DNA from: Eudorina sp. 2006-703-Eu-15
Lineage: Eukaryota > Chlorophyta > Chlorophyceae > Chlamydomonadales > Volvocaceae
Length of the DNA stretch: 64,000 bases
Assembly: GCA_003117195.1 (NCBI GenBank)
Contig: BDSI01000012.1
Coordinates: 1,443,928 to 1,507,927, forward strand
Reading direction: 5' to 3'
In this document: positions 1 to 10,984 of the stretch, one piece after another
Layout of the letters: every line of letters begins with the position of its first letter
Numbering within the stretch: the first letter of the stretch is position 1
Notes under the pieces: generated by a model
Seen by the model: only the letters and a program-made list of their open reading frames with translations
What the model was told of the DNA's origin: nothing
Database searches by the model: none
Made by a program: the position numbers and the translations under genes

Positions 1-1171
1 GGGCCACGAGTTGGGCCACGGGCTGTGGCGGCTGTGGCGGCTGCTGGGTTGCCGCCGGCTGCGGCTGCTGCAGGGCCTCTGTCGGCTCCGCCACCGAGTG
101 TCCTGGGGCCACCTCCTGTTGAGACTGCGGCGACCGGTCGGCCGGTTGCGGGGAGTAGCGCTCCGCTGACCGTATCCCCTCTGACTGAGGCGGATGCGCG
201 GGCGGCTGCAGACGGGACGTGGTCGGGCTTGTGGGCGACTCGTGCGCCGCGGCCGCCCCGCCGCCAGCGGCATGTCCCTGGGGCTGTAGCTGCGATGACG
301 CGGGTGACCAGTGCCACGCAGCTGGCACGGCCGCCTCTCCTATGATCAGTTCCTGACGCGGCGGCAGGTCCTCCTGCTGCTGGAGCGGCTGGGGCTGCTG
401 CCCCGGCGGCGGCTGCTCTGCGTGTGCCAGCTGCTCAGGCGGTCCCACAGGCTGCGGCATCCATGCGGTGGAGTCCGCGGCGGCGCAGGGATCGCAGCCG
501 GACGGGGGAGGCACAGATGCATCTGCGCTGGGCGCGGGCAGGGCCAGTCCGGGGCCGGCCTGCAGAATGGTCAGTTGGTTTACAACAGCATGCGGCAGCT
601 GCGCAGGCTGCGAGGGCACCGGGCAATGCTGCTCGTGCGGGGACATGAGGCGCGTAACCTGAGGGGGCATGTGCTGGTCTGGGGAACAGATGAAGCCGGG
701 GCGGCGTATCGCGCCTCCGTCGGGGGCTGCCGCTGGAGCTGGCAAACCGGTGGGCAGAAGGCAGCTGTCGGCGGGCTGGTGTTGGGAAGGGGCCTGGCTG
801 CTGCTGTGATCGAAGGAGCTCGCATGCGACGAGCGGCCCGGCCCAGTGCACGGAACCGCTGGCGATGGTGCTGCTGAGACAGGTGCCGTGTCAAATGATG
901 ATGACTGCGGGTGGGTTGCCTCGGCAGTCCCGGTGAGACCGATGGCCGCCGCCAGCTCGTCCAGCGCCGCGCACAGGCCTCCGGGCAACGCGCCGGTGAA
1001 TCCGACGTCATATGGCGCGCCTGCAGGCCCATATGGTGCTGTACCTGCGCCCGTGGCCAAGTCCATCTCGCGCCCCAAACCGCACGCCACGTCTCCTGGC
1101 ACGGTTTGGGCGCCACCGCAGGCCGGGGCGTTCCACAAGTCCAAGGGTGTGGGAGAGTGCACACCCTCCAT
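1..1171 (-). CDS. Unknown Pro/Gln/Ala-rich protein, N-terminal part (cut by window edge)
   Basis: I do not recognise this protein. A single reading frame stays open on the minus strand from an ATG at 1171-1169 to the left edge, about 390 codons with no stop. An in-frame TAA lies four codons upstream, which supports this start. The protein begins MEGVHSPTPLDLWNAPACGG. A short moderately ordered stretch around residues 60-80 (GFTGALPGGLCAALDELAAA) is followed by a disordered region rich in Ser, Pro, Gln and Ala. Toward the edge it becomes almost pure Gln/Pro (QQPQPAATQQPPQPPQP). No catalytic motif, membrane segment or named domain is visible. It could be a scaffold or transcriptional regulator whose folded domain lies outside the window. 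Introns inside this stretch cannot be excluded because low-complexity sequence hides splice sites. It is divergent from the acetyltransferase gene. Confidence 0.6.
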   Translation of the reverse strand, partial: MEGVHSPTPLDLWNAPACGGAQTVPGDVACGLGREMDLATGAGTAPYGPAGAPYDVGFTGALPGGLCAALDELAAAIGLTGTAEATHPQSSSFDTAPVSAAPSPAVPCTGPGRSSHASSFDHSSSQAPSQHQPADSCLLPTGLPAPAAAPDGGAIRRPGFICSPDQHMPPQVTRLMSPHEQHCPVPSQPAQLPHAVVNQLTILQAGPGLALPAPSADASVPPPSGCDPCAAADSTAWMPQPVGPPEQLAHAEQPPPGQQPQPLQQQEDLPPRQELIIGEAAVPAAWHWSPASSQLQPQGHAAGGGAAAAHESPTSPTTSRLQPPAHPPQSEGIRSAERYSPQPADRSPQSQQEVAPGHSVAEPTEALQQPQPAATQQPPQPPQPVAQLVA

Positions 1172-1601
1172 TCCGTAACATTATTTGACCTGAAACAATC
1201 TATCAGGTTATCATCGCATCTGCCGGCGTTTTGTCGCAGAATAACGCCAAAGTCTGGGAGCTTGTTTTGCTGCCTTGCTGTAAGTAGCTTTACACCATCA
1301 CGCCCTGTCCGCACCGTTGTGCGGAAATCTCCGCAGTTCAAGGTGATCGCAGGTTTCAAGTGCCGTACAGAATCGCCCTCAAAAGGCTGTGAAGCCCAAC
1401 GTAAGGGACGCTGGGTAGCAGTCTGAGCACCATTCTATGTTGGTCTTCAGCTTATTTATATGGTCCGGTCTGTGCCGCTCCCAGTTTTACGACTTTTGTT
1501 GTTCGCTATCGTTTCGTTATCATAACTTCCGTCAAATTCCTACACGGTTGTCGTTGTCCGCACTATGAAGCATACGAAAAGTGGTTTAATCTTGCCATGA
1601 A
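1172..1601. promoter_or_regulatory. Divergent intergenic region between the unknown gene and NAA60
   Basis: These 430 bp separate two start codons pointing away from each other, so they should hold both 5' UTRs and both promoters. The sequence is lower in GC than the flanking exons. I see no TATA box or operator that I could defend. Confidence 0.4.
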
Positions 1602-4600
1602 ATGTTTGCGCATATCGGAGGCGGTCCCGGTGGTTCTCCAAGCACAGCGCTTTACCAAGGACATCCACCTGTGAATCTCTTCTACAGACCACTTCAACAG
1701 TCGGACTATGATGCTCTCAAGGCAGGACAAGCGCGCTGCTATTTGCTGTCGCAAATAGTCTGCAACCACCGGTGTCACGGGTTAAGAACGTGTCGGTTCA
1801 CAGGCGATCCATCGAGACCTATTTCCAATCGACTATGAGGAGGTGTTCTTCAGAAAGGCGGTCACCGGGGAGGACAGGCACGTGGGGCAGGGAATATCTT
1901 TATGGGCACCCCACACCGAATCCTCAACCTTGTGGATACTCGCAGCTCTACGTCACGTAAACGCAGCGGTCACCGTGTCCCTGGTATGGCCCATTCCTTG
2001 CCAACGTGAAGGGTCTTTTCTTGGGCTGCGCTGCACAACGACTACGGCAGGGAGTACCTGGTCGGCTTTGTTACGGCGCGGCTGGTGTACTTGTACGAGT
2101 GCGACCCCCTGGTACGTTCGCCCACGTCCTCACCGTCACGTGGCAAGCCATGTGTTTCTTAAATTCTACCTTCACACTTTGGAAAGACAAAGACCGTTTC
2201 GAGTAGCTGCTGCGGAGGTGTTGCATGCACCCTGCCGACTCGGGAGTCGACCTCTCGTCCCTCGTGGACCTCCCCTCCCACCCCACGGCCGCAGGACCGC
2301 CAGATGATGGGCCTCAGCCCCAAGTGTCTGGACGGCCAGGGCGCGGTGTACGTGCTGACCCTGGGCGTGGTGCCTGCGTGCCGGCAGTGCGGCATCGCGA
2401 GGAGCCTGCTGAACCTGGTGCAGCAGCACGCCGCGAGGCTGAGGTGCGGGCCTCGTGCAGCAACCGGGGGAGGTCGCCCTCGGGAGGCCACCCGAAGCAC
2501 GGCGTCCTTGGCGCAGGCTTGGGCGCTGCATGGCGGCATGGGTGCCAGGCGGTGTGTCCATGCGTGGCAGCATGGCGTGCCAGCGTGGCAGCGGGGGCAC
2601 CAGGCAGCATGACTTCCCACTTACGTAGGCTGGGGATTTATCGAACTCCGGGCGCGCAGTGGCGTCCTTTGCAACTCCGCGTCGCTGCCGCCCGCCCGCG
2701 CCCACGCTCGCCCCTGCAGGTGCCGCGCGATCTTCTTGCACGTGATCTCCTACAATGAGTCTGCAATGCGGCTGTACAGCGGGGCGGGCTACCAGGCCAT
2801 GGCACGTCTGCCAAACTTTTACCACCTGGTAGGTGCCCTGGGGCTGGGGCAATGCTGGGAGCGGCCGGGAGACGGGTCGCGCGGGTCCCCCGGTACAGTG
2901 CGACCTGCTGGAGGTTAGACGCCCCGGCGTGCTCTGGAGGCCTGCTTTTACACGAAATTGGAAAGTTAACAAGGCCGCTGTCAGTAGGACACATATTTCC
3001 TGTAACGTTCATTTATTCATATTTAAGTGACTGGGTGCCCGCTCCCCGGCAAGCCGCCTGCCAAAGTATCAACGCTGTGCCGCTGGTCTGTGTGCATCTC
3101 TGATGCGCCGCGTCTGCGCGGGAATGACAGCCTCATGATGTCGCCAGAGGAAGGCCCCGCGCCATCGCCACGATCACCGCTCCCACCGCCGCCGGCTGTC
3201 CCTGCCGCCCTCCTCCCAACCGCAGGTGACCGGCCGGCAGCCGAATCCGGATCAGGCCTGGTACGATGCCTTCCTGTACACCCTCTTCATCCCGTCCAGC
3301 GCGCCGGAGCCCTCGCCCGCAATGCAGTGGGCAGGCGGCATGCTGGGCGCCGCGGTGGCGCCTCTACGGGCCGTGCTGGGCACATTCAACGGGTGCATGC
3401 CCACCTGGTTCTGCAGGTGGGTCGTTCGGGTTGCGGAGGGCAGCAGCGGCTGAGCGTTTGTGGAGGAGAGGTGAGGTGAGCGGATGGCGTTGACAGGACG
3501 TCATTGGACGGGCGGCGATCCCGCCATGGCCCGGTCAGTCTCTGAGTCTGGAAATCTCGACCCGCTGTAGGCAAACATACGGCACGTTCCTGCCGTTCGC
3601 CGCATCGACGGCCGGTGGCGTTTCCCAGCGGTCCGCATCCAAGGGGAGCCTAGCGGACACGGCCACCTCTGCATGGCAGCAGCAGCAGCAGCCGCAGCAG
3701 CAGCAGCCGCAGCAGCAGCAGCAACAGCGCCCATCCACGCCCACACCACTGCCGTCGCAATCGCAGCGACAGCCGCAACAGCAACCGTTTCCGCAGCCGC
3801 CGCTGCCACCCCACCACCAGCACCATCAGCAGCAACCAGAGCAGCTACCCCAGAGTCGCGGTGCGGGCGTGATTTGTGCGGGTGTGACGGCGGATCAGTT
3901 CCTCAAACGAAGTCATCCACAGCAGCACCAACAGCAGCACCAACACCAACAGCACCAGCAGCAGCACCAGCACCAACAGCAGCACCAGCAGTATCAGCAG
4001 TATCAGCAGTATCGACAGCAGCAGCTACACCAGAGGTGCAGCGGAGGCGAGCGAAGGCCCAATGACGCGGGTACTACGTCCAGTCAGGCACCCGTGGGCG
4101 CAGGGGCCGGCGCGTGTGCTTCTGTGCAGGCATCCTTCAACAGGAGCTCAGCTTCCGTCGGTCCCGATTCGTACGGCGGAAGCTCCTCAGCCGCCAGCTC
4201 AGCGTCCGTGAACGCGGAGCAGCACCCGCCACCGAGCACAGCGCCGCAGACGCCTGCGCTGCCGCCCAGGCAGCAGCACCAGCACCAGCAAAACATGTAC
4301 CACCACCAGCACCCGTCGCACACGGGTCCCAACCCCAGCATGCTGCGACCCCCATCGCCGCCCGTTCCACCCACCATCGCGCTCGCCCCGGGGATGACCA
4401 CGCTGCAGCAGCGCCATCCGCACGGCAGCGGCAGCGGCGCCACCACGTCCGGCGTCAGCAGTGGCAGCGGCGGCGCAACACAGGGTCACTTCCCCGCGTA
4501 CCACTACCAGAACAACCACCAACAACAGCACCCAGGTGGCACAGCCGGGGGGCCACATGGCCGCAAGGGGGAGCACCCGCGCGGCGGGATATCGCGGGGT

Positions 4601-4771
4601 GTCGGGGCCGGCGGCCCACAGGGCTTGGCCGGAGGTGGTCTTCACAGGTACCCGCAGACGTCCCAGCCGCCGCCGCCGCCACCACCGCCGCAGCAGCAGT
4701 CGCAGCCGCAGTCGGTGCTTGCGGTGCTGTTTCGGCCGCCGTCTGTCCAGCAGCACCCGCACAACCGCTAG
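1602..4771 (+). CDS. NAA60: N-alpha-acetyltransferase 60 (NAA60/HAT4-type GNAT) with long Gln/His-rich C-terminal extension
   Basis: Exons: 1602-1721, 1804-1877, 2012-2111, 2295-2443, 2720-2828, 3226-3416, 3571-4771; 647 residues. NAA60 is a membrane-associated GNAT enzyme that acetylates N-terminal methionines of membrane proteins, on the Golgi in animals and the plasma membrane in plants. The family pattern is clear: FYRPLQQSDYDALK, then IHRDLFPIDYEEVFF, EYLVGFVTARLV, and the acetyl-CoA loop GVVPACRQCGIARSLL (Q-x-x-G-x-A), followed by IFLHVISYNESAMRLYSGAG. The strand corresponding to the plant YDSYLFVYFI segment is WYDAFLYTLFI, followed by an amphipathic stretch likely to bind membrane. From about residue 250 the protein is an unusual tail of some 400 residues, dominated by Gln, His, Pro and Ser, with no known domain. 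The first two introns appear to start with GC rather than GT; see findings. A TGTAA at 5919-5923 could be the poly(A) signal. Confidence 0.92.
3675..4036 (+). repeat. CAG-rich low-complexity coding tract in NAA60
   Basis: Interrupted CAG/CAC/CCG codon runs in the last exon encode poly-Gln with Pro and His. The reading frame is continuous into the downstream tail, so this is coding and not intronic repeat. Such tracts usually vary in length between strains. Confidence 0.85.
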
Positions 4772-6949
4772 GCGGGCTTCGCCGACCTCTTTACGGAGCA
4801 CTGGCCGGCGTTGCGACTCGGAAAAGGCTCGGGATCTTTTTCTGGGCTGAGGAGGTCGCCCGGCGTCGGTCGCATCAAACGGGGCAATGTGGGGCATCTC
4901 TTCGGGCCGTGTGCTGGTGAATGACTGAGCCGCATGGACGAGTTTGTTGTTTGTGTGCCCATCAGAAATGTAGGCTATGTAGTACGTGTCTCGTGCGGGT
5001 GGCGTCGTCGTGTTACCAGGCTGATCGATTTCGAGCGGCAATGCTTGTGTGCCGCATTTGCTTCTTGTGTGCGTTCGTTTTGTCGACTTTTCATTACGAA
5101 TTTCATTGTGTGTTCATTTTGTCAACTTGAGAGATACCATTAACGACTTATCGTTGCACATTCGAACCCGGGTGCGTCCGCAGTGGAAGGAGGTTATTGA
5201 GGACAGCCACGGCGCGCACGGCTGCGCTACGGCTTTGACGTACTGCAACTGCTAGAGTTGATGCCCGACGGCACCCCTGTGCCCCCAACCTCGTTTACGG
5301 CCCATTCACATCACTTCCTTCCGTCAGCTGGTGTGCGTGCGGCAAGGCAGGTCTATTCTTATGGCATTGCTCGCGCCACGTGGTAAGGCACGCAGGGACT
5401 GGCCCCACGTACGCTTTCCGTCCATACATTCATCGCGCATATTGTGGTGAGCTGTTCTCGGACTGGACGGGACGAGAGGGGACGGGGTGGAGGGGGTGGA
5501 GCGGACGAGCTCACGGGTGTTGCACCGCAACGGCACCGTCGTGCAGTCCCGATGTCTGCCTCAAGGTGTTTCACCAGACCGCACGATTTGAACCCGAGTG
5601 CTCGCAAGGACGGCGTCAGCTCCGACTGAGGGCAATAAAACACAAACCAAAACCAATAATTATCCTCGACGGTACGTTACCTCGCTTCGCACACCTGTGA
5701 CATGCTGGCAGGACCGGTCACCACGCCGCCGGGTCGTTGCGAGCGTGGAACCAGTAGCCCTTTTCTCCGTGAGACCAACGGCATGTGCCAACAGGCACCC
5801 ACCCGCTCCTCGGCAGCCGCCTCTGCAACAACAGAGCCGCCGACATGCGGGCAACTGCCCGGGCAACCGCAGCACTGATCCCGCCAGGCAGCGTGCCGCC
5901 CATCCTGCAACCAGGCTATGTAAAATCTGGTGCATGCAACACGGAAGGACCCTAGCATCCGCCACTCGCACCGAGTGCAACTCAGCCAACCGCACCTCCC
6001 GCATTCAAAAATGTTTCTTCACAGCAAGCCGAAGCGCGTGTGGGTCCCCGGATGATTCGCCAGCGACTACCGTATAACGCATCCGGTATCGCGGATCACA
6101 GCAACCGGGGCACGCAAGAAAGCACCAGGCGCCTGCGATGCCGTGGTGCACGAAAACACGGGCTGCAGCTCAGCAGCGACAACGTACGCACATCAACTGG
6201 AAAAGGCGGCAAACCATATATGACACCACCACGGCCCGACCTCAGCGGGTATCGACAGGTGCGCTTCCGCTGTTGCGCTGCCGCTGTTCTGTTCGACGCG
6301 CGAGACGTGCGTGTGCCCCCAACCGTGGTTGCACTCGCGCTCCTCGGCGTGGCTTGTGTTTTGCAATTCCTTCAGCGTTTATCAATCGGGGGCGACAACC
6401 CCGACGGCGACGCCACTCCCACACAAACAGCACTCCCCCGCTCAGCACTCCTCAGCAGGGCCGGACGCCACACACCTGCACACACACACACAGCTTTTCT
6501 CCTTGATAACACACACACACACACACTGGAAATGGGCTTCTCATTAAACACACTGGAAATGCCTGCACACGCCTGCACACACCCTGGGCGGTCCTCGGAC
6601 ACCGGTGTGCCTACACCCGACCACCCCTCTTGCCCGACCACCGCATAAAATCAAAGTTTTATTACTCCGGCAACAGAATACGACACAGTGTGACACAAGC
6701 CCCAAGCCACGAGGCACGTGAGAAAGCCGTCATGCCACTGGCGTGGCGTTGTTGTTGTTCTTGTTGATGTGCTGAACGTACCGACGTGCCGATACCGGCC
6801 GGCGCCGCTGCCCTCATCTGATTCGCTCTCCAATCGGTGAGGCCCGTGCGGGGAAAGACCCTGGATATGCCCCTGCCCTGATTCAGGGACGCCACCAATC
6901 GCTCAGTCAGCCAGTCCGTCCCTCACACCCTCAGTGAGCCGTGTGTCCA
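4772..6949. other. Convergent intergenic region between NAA60 and the amino acid transporter
   Basis: No gene recognised. Open frames here are short, overlap on several frames and resemble no family. The interval should hold the 3' UTRs of the two convergent genes. A TGTAA at 5919-5923 on the plus strand may end NAA60. The right part carries CA repeats. On the minus strand I found no TGTAA for the transporter. Confidence 0.6.
6479..6525. repeat. (CA)n microsatellite, interrupted
   Basis: Two CA runs of about 15 bases each are separated by a short pyrimidine-rich stretch. They lie in the intergenic region downstream of the transporter gene. Confidence 0.9.
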
Positions 6950-9900
6950 TCACAGGAACCACTGGCTCACGATCACTGCCGCGGCTGCCGAACCTGTCAG
7001 CAGAAGCGCCGCCTGGCCCCCGGGAAGCAGCTCCACCAACCTCGGTCCAGGATCGCTGCCACCGCCTCCCTCAGCCGCCGGCGGCGCACCGGCCGGATGG
7101 CCCTGTGCCGGGCGGGCCCCGGACGGCGTGGTCGCAGTAGCGTCCGCCGCCGCAGCCACCGCCGCTACTGTTGCTGTCGCCGAGCCCGGGGCGGCAGCCC
7201 CACTGCTGCTGCCGACGCCGCCGTGGCGACTCGCCCATGCCATGGCAGCCGGCATCATGCCGTACAGCGTCATGACGCCGTACGTTCCCGCGATGTCGAG
7301 GGACGCGAAGAAGATGCCCGGCGAGGCCGTTGAGAGCAAGATGGGGGGCAGGACAACCAGGGCGTACCTGGGGGGTAGGGGCGCAGGGTAGGGGCTAGTG
7401 GGAAGCTCGGGCTTGAACCACCCGCATCACTGCCTCACCCCCGTCACAATGAACCCGACGCGCGGCCTTGTCAGCAGAGATGCCATCGACAGCGCGTCAC
7501 GCCGGGCCGGGCACACGACCCCCCACCGGACACAGCGCGTCATGCGGTGCAGAGAATGCCTACTCACGTAATGGCTGTCCCGATGGGCATTTGGTGGCGC
7601 AGCAATCCGCCAAGACATGGCTGGATACGGCGGCCACGCGGCCAGCCTGCCTACACCCTCCCGCACCTGCCCGCCCGCGGCACAGCAGACAGGGGCTTGA
7701 AGGCGTCGGGCAGGAAGTCCACGGCGGCCAGGACGAAGGCCGTGAAGGACGTGCCGATGGCCAGGAAAGAGAAGGCCTCCACCAGGGGGCCCACCACCGG
7801 GCCGCCCGCCCGCTGCAGGAGCACCAGCGGGTCCAGCGCCGCCGTCAGCTCAGCGGAAGAGCTGATGCTGCCGCTCTCGACGTCGCTGGCATCGGCGGCG
7901 CTGGCGACGGCGGCGGCGGCCGCCGCCGCGGCGGTCGCGGCGGCGTCAGCCGCCATGACCGCAGCCTCGCCGACGGTGCCCCCGGTGGTGTCTGCTGCCG
8001 CCGCCGCGGCAGCGGCGGCGGCGTCAGCCGCGGCCGTGGCCGCAGTTGCGGCGGCCGCCGCCGCGGCCGCGGCCGCGGCGCCTGCGGCGGCGGCAGCCGC
8101 CTCGTCGGCGGCGTTGGCTGCCAGATTATCCAGCGAGCCCAGGATGGCGCCGTCCCACAGCAGATACATGGCCGCGGGGATGAGGACACCGAGGACGATG
8201 GACGTCCGCACCTGGCCCAGACCGAAGTGCGCGTGTCCCCAGCAGACGCATGTCCCCGGGGGAGCCCGTCAAGAGGCAGCTTCGCAACGGGCGGACGGAC
8301 GGCGCGACCGCCCCTTGAAAAGGACTGCGAACGCCAGCGCAGCGACCCCCGACCCCACTACCCCAAGTACACCAACACCCCAGCCTGGCAGCTGCTCATG
8401 CTGCTGCTGCTGCTGCTTGGCCTGACGAGTGGACTGTCATGCAACGGCAGGCCACGCCGAGGCCCCTGGGCCCGATGGAGCGCAGCACCTGCGCGAGCTG
8501 GCTGGCGGCCCTCGCAACCTTCCACGCACCCCGCCGCCAATGCAACTACCCCTGGAGCTCTCCGACCTGTGACTGCCCATGCTCGGGCCCTGAACCTTGC
8601 ATCACGACGGCCCTGAGCCACGCCACTGCCGGCTGGTTGGGCCAGCGCCCAACCCGCCGTTCCCCGGCCCCCGGCGCCTTGTTCCCGCCCGTTCAGCGCT
8701 AACCCAAATCTACCCCAACAGTCCCCAACCCCACCTTGGCAACATCGCACTCTAGGTTGTGCACCACCACCGGGACGATGTTGTGGTACACGAAGGCCAG
8801 CGCAATGACGGGGATGGTGGGCGGTACAGCGGACCAGTTGGCGCGGCCCAACACCTGGACGTCCAGATGCGTGCCCGCCACCGTCAGCAGCGCCTGATGG
8901 CCGTCAGGAGGGAGAGGCAGGGCGGTGCAGGAGAGGGGGCCGGGGTGTTGCGAGCCGCAGCCACGGGGCGCCATCCGAGCTTTGCCACCAGCGCACCACC
9001 GTCTGCCTCCCCACCCGAACCCCGGAGGGGGAACTATGGGAAGTGATTGTACGACGTGGTACGGCAAACTCACCAGGAAGGCAGCCGATGCAAGGCCCAG
9101 CAGGACCCCGTTGATGCGGTCGAACTGGCGCGGGGTGGTGGCGTAGCACAGGCCGCCGAAGACCAGGGCGAATGCGGCCGCCCCCGCCAGCGGCTCAAGG
9201 TGGGCGGCGGAGGACAGGATTTGTCCGGCGCGCGCCACGTCTGGCGGTTCGGTGCAGTTCGGTTCGGGGGGCCGTTCCCGTAAGTTTATACGAGGTTGAA
9301 CGACGAAGCGATAGGGATCGGCTGCACCTGACAAGTGGGGGAAGAGTCCAGGCCGTATCCGGCCACTTATGCCCTGCACCGCCTTCAATCCTTCAAGGCT
9401 GGTTACCGTGATCATGGGTTGGGTCGGGTGGGTTATTGTGCCAGCCATTACTCCGCAATAACAGAGAGCAAGGAGACACTAGCCAACCCCGGGCTCAAAC
9501 GCTTAGGCATGCTGCACATAGGACATCATGGCCGTCACCATCCCCAGCGGCTGCACGACGCTCGGCGCGCTTAGCTGCTGTCCCAGGGACGGCGCTTTCC
9601 TTGCCATCGGGGGGCTGCCGCATGCAGATCGCGCAGGAGGTGCCTCGCGACTCACAGGCCACTAGCAGCGCGTAGTTGTGGAAGATGTAGACGAAGGTGG
9701 CGGCGGAGGCCCCCGCGCTGCCGAGGGTCTTCTCCGCCATGGTGGTGATGCTGATGTTGCTGACTCCGTACCGCGCAGACACGTTCATGTTCACCTCCGC
9801 AATCAACAACCCGGTGGCCATCGCGAAGAGGCCGCAGCCCGCCAGGGTGCCGCAGGTCGCCGTGAAGCCCGCCTCCTACAACACGTGCCAGAAACCGAGG

Positions 9901-10471
9901 CGCATAGTGAGGTGTGAAGGCCGTGGGGCAGTTAGACAGGAGCTGCATGCGTGTTCAAACGGTGGTGTTGCTTGGTGTCTAGGCATATACCGGTTCTTGC
10001 GGTGCCCCGGGAGTGCGTGCAGGCCCCGTACCCGACTGTTCGGACGCCACCGGGCGCGAGCATGAAAGACCATCACATGTTACGAAGATAATGAGGATGA
10101 ATGGAAACATGTGCATGTTGGTGCACGCGGCTCGCCTGTGTGACCGCTGGCAGGGCCAAGATGCCGGCACCAACCGTCGTCCCCGCAACAAGCAGCGTTG
10201 CCCCCCAGAGGGTTCCCGGCTCATGGGCAAGGGTACGAGGATTAAGGTTGCTGTAAAGGGTTCCGTTGCTAAGGGTTGACTGTGTGGTGGTGGTTGTGGC
10301 AGCATCCGTCGTCTCCTCGAGCCGGACCCGGCCCACATGGCGACTGTTTTTTCGTGAAATCCTATAGTGTGTTAACAAAGCAGGTTTAAATTGATGACCC
10401 AGTCCTTGTAATACTGTGAATTTCTTCAAGGGCCCTCTTGCCGCAGGTTGATGAATTCGTACGCCGTGCAT
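6950..10471 (-). CDS. Tyrosine/tryptophan permease-family amino acid transporter, probably plastid-targeted
   Basis: Exons in transcript order: 10471-10136, 9875-9656, 9240-9074, 8893-8735, 8211-7667, 7367-6950; 614 residues. It belongs to the aromatic amino acid permease family (Pfam Trp_Tyr_perm), sodium- or proton-coupled carriers with 11-12 helices. Plants keep 'tyrosine-specific transport protein-like' members in plastids. Diagnostic stretches are WGATLLVAGTTVGAGILALP in the first helix, GLLIAEVNMNVSARYGVSN, VPPTIPVIALAFVYHNIVPV, VRTSIVLGVLIPAAMYLLWD, VEAFSFLAIGTSFTAFVLA and YALVVLPPILLSTASPGIFF. About 85 residues rich in Arg, Lys, Thr and Gln precede helix 1 and would suit a transit peptide. 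An insertion of about 90 mostly Ala residues (325-414) follows ILGSL. The first intron seems to use a GC donor after PAVTQ; a GT donor nine bases on would add Ala-Ser-Arg. Substrate is inferred from family only. Confidence 0.9.
7860..8115 (-). repeat. Ala-codon tract (GCN/NGC) inside the transporter
   Basis: Nearly continuous GCC, GCG, GCT and GCA codons encode the Ala-rich insertion, roughly residues 325-414. Because GCC reads GGC on the other strand, the same DNA gives long Ala-rich open frames on both strands. Only the minus frame joins to the transporter helices on each side. Confidence 0.85.
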
Positions 10472-10951
10472 TGTGTCAAGTCAAATAATCAAATCCACTG
10501 AAATACAATAGTTATTTCTTCAGCGCTGTGAGTGTTTCTGCAAGGGCAAAGGCCGGATCCAGCTGTCGTGTTGTCGTATTTCCTTATGGTGACTTGTTGA
10601 GTCGCTTTCGCTAAGGCAAATTCAAGCAGCTGCTGCAGCTGCTTCTTATCCACATGAAACGACGTTGATGTGCGCTGCAAAGCCGCCGGCCGAGGCTGCA
10701 TGGACAGCGCATCCACACCTTCCCGACAACGCGAATCCACTCCGGATCCACCCTGCACCGCCCCTAATCGAGGTATTGGATCCCCCTCGTGGCCTTGACG
10801 ATGCGCGAACTTTGCTGGCTGAGCGGCCTTGGGCACACAACATGAACATGATGCAAGCGCTCTGAGCGCCGGTCCGTACGGTCGGTATACGGTATCAAGC
10901 TGCCCGTCGAGTGTCGGCTTTCGGTCGATCCGGAAACCTTGTCAACCGCAG

Positions 10952-10984
10952 TGCCCAGCAACTGCCCAGCAACTGCCCAGCAAC
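10952..10984. repeat. 11-bp unit in three tandem copies
   Basis: The unit TGCCCAGCAAC is repeated three times head to tail, the last copy changed at its final base. It lies about 480 bp upstream of the transporter start codon. Confidence 0.9.

Noticed and set aside
7547..8425. Plus-strand Ala-rich frame of 292 codons
   Set aside because: It is the complement of the Ala-codon tract of the transporter; only the minus strand connects to transmembrane segments and splice sites.
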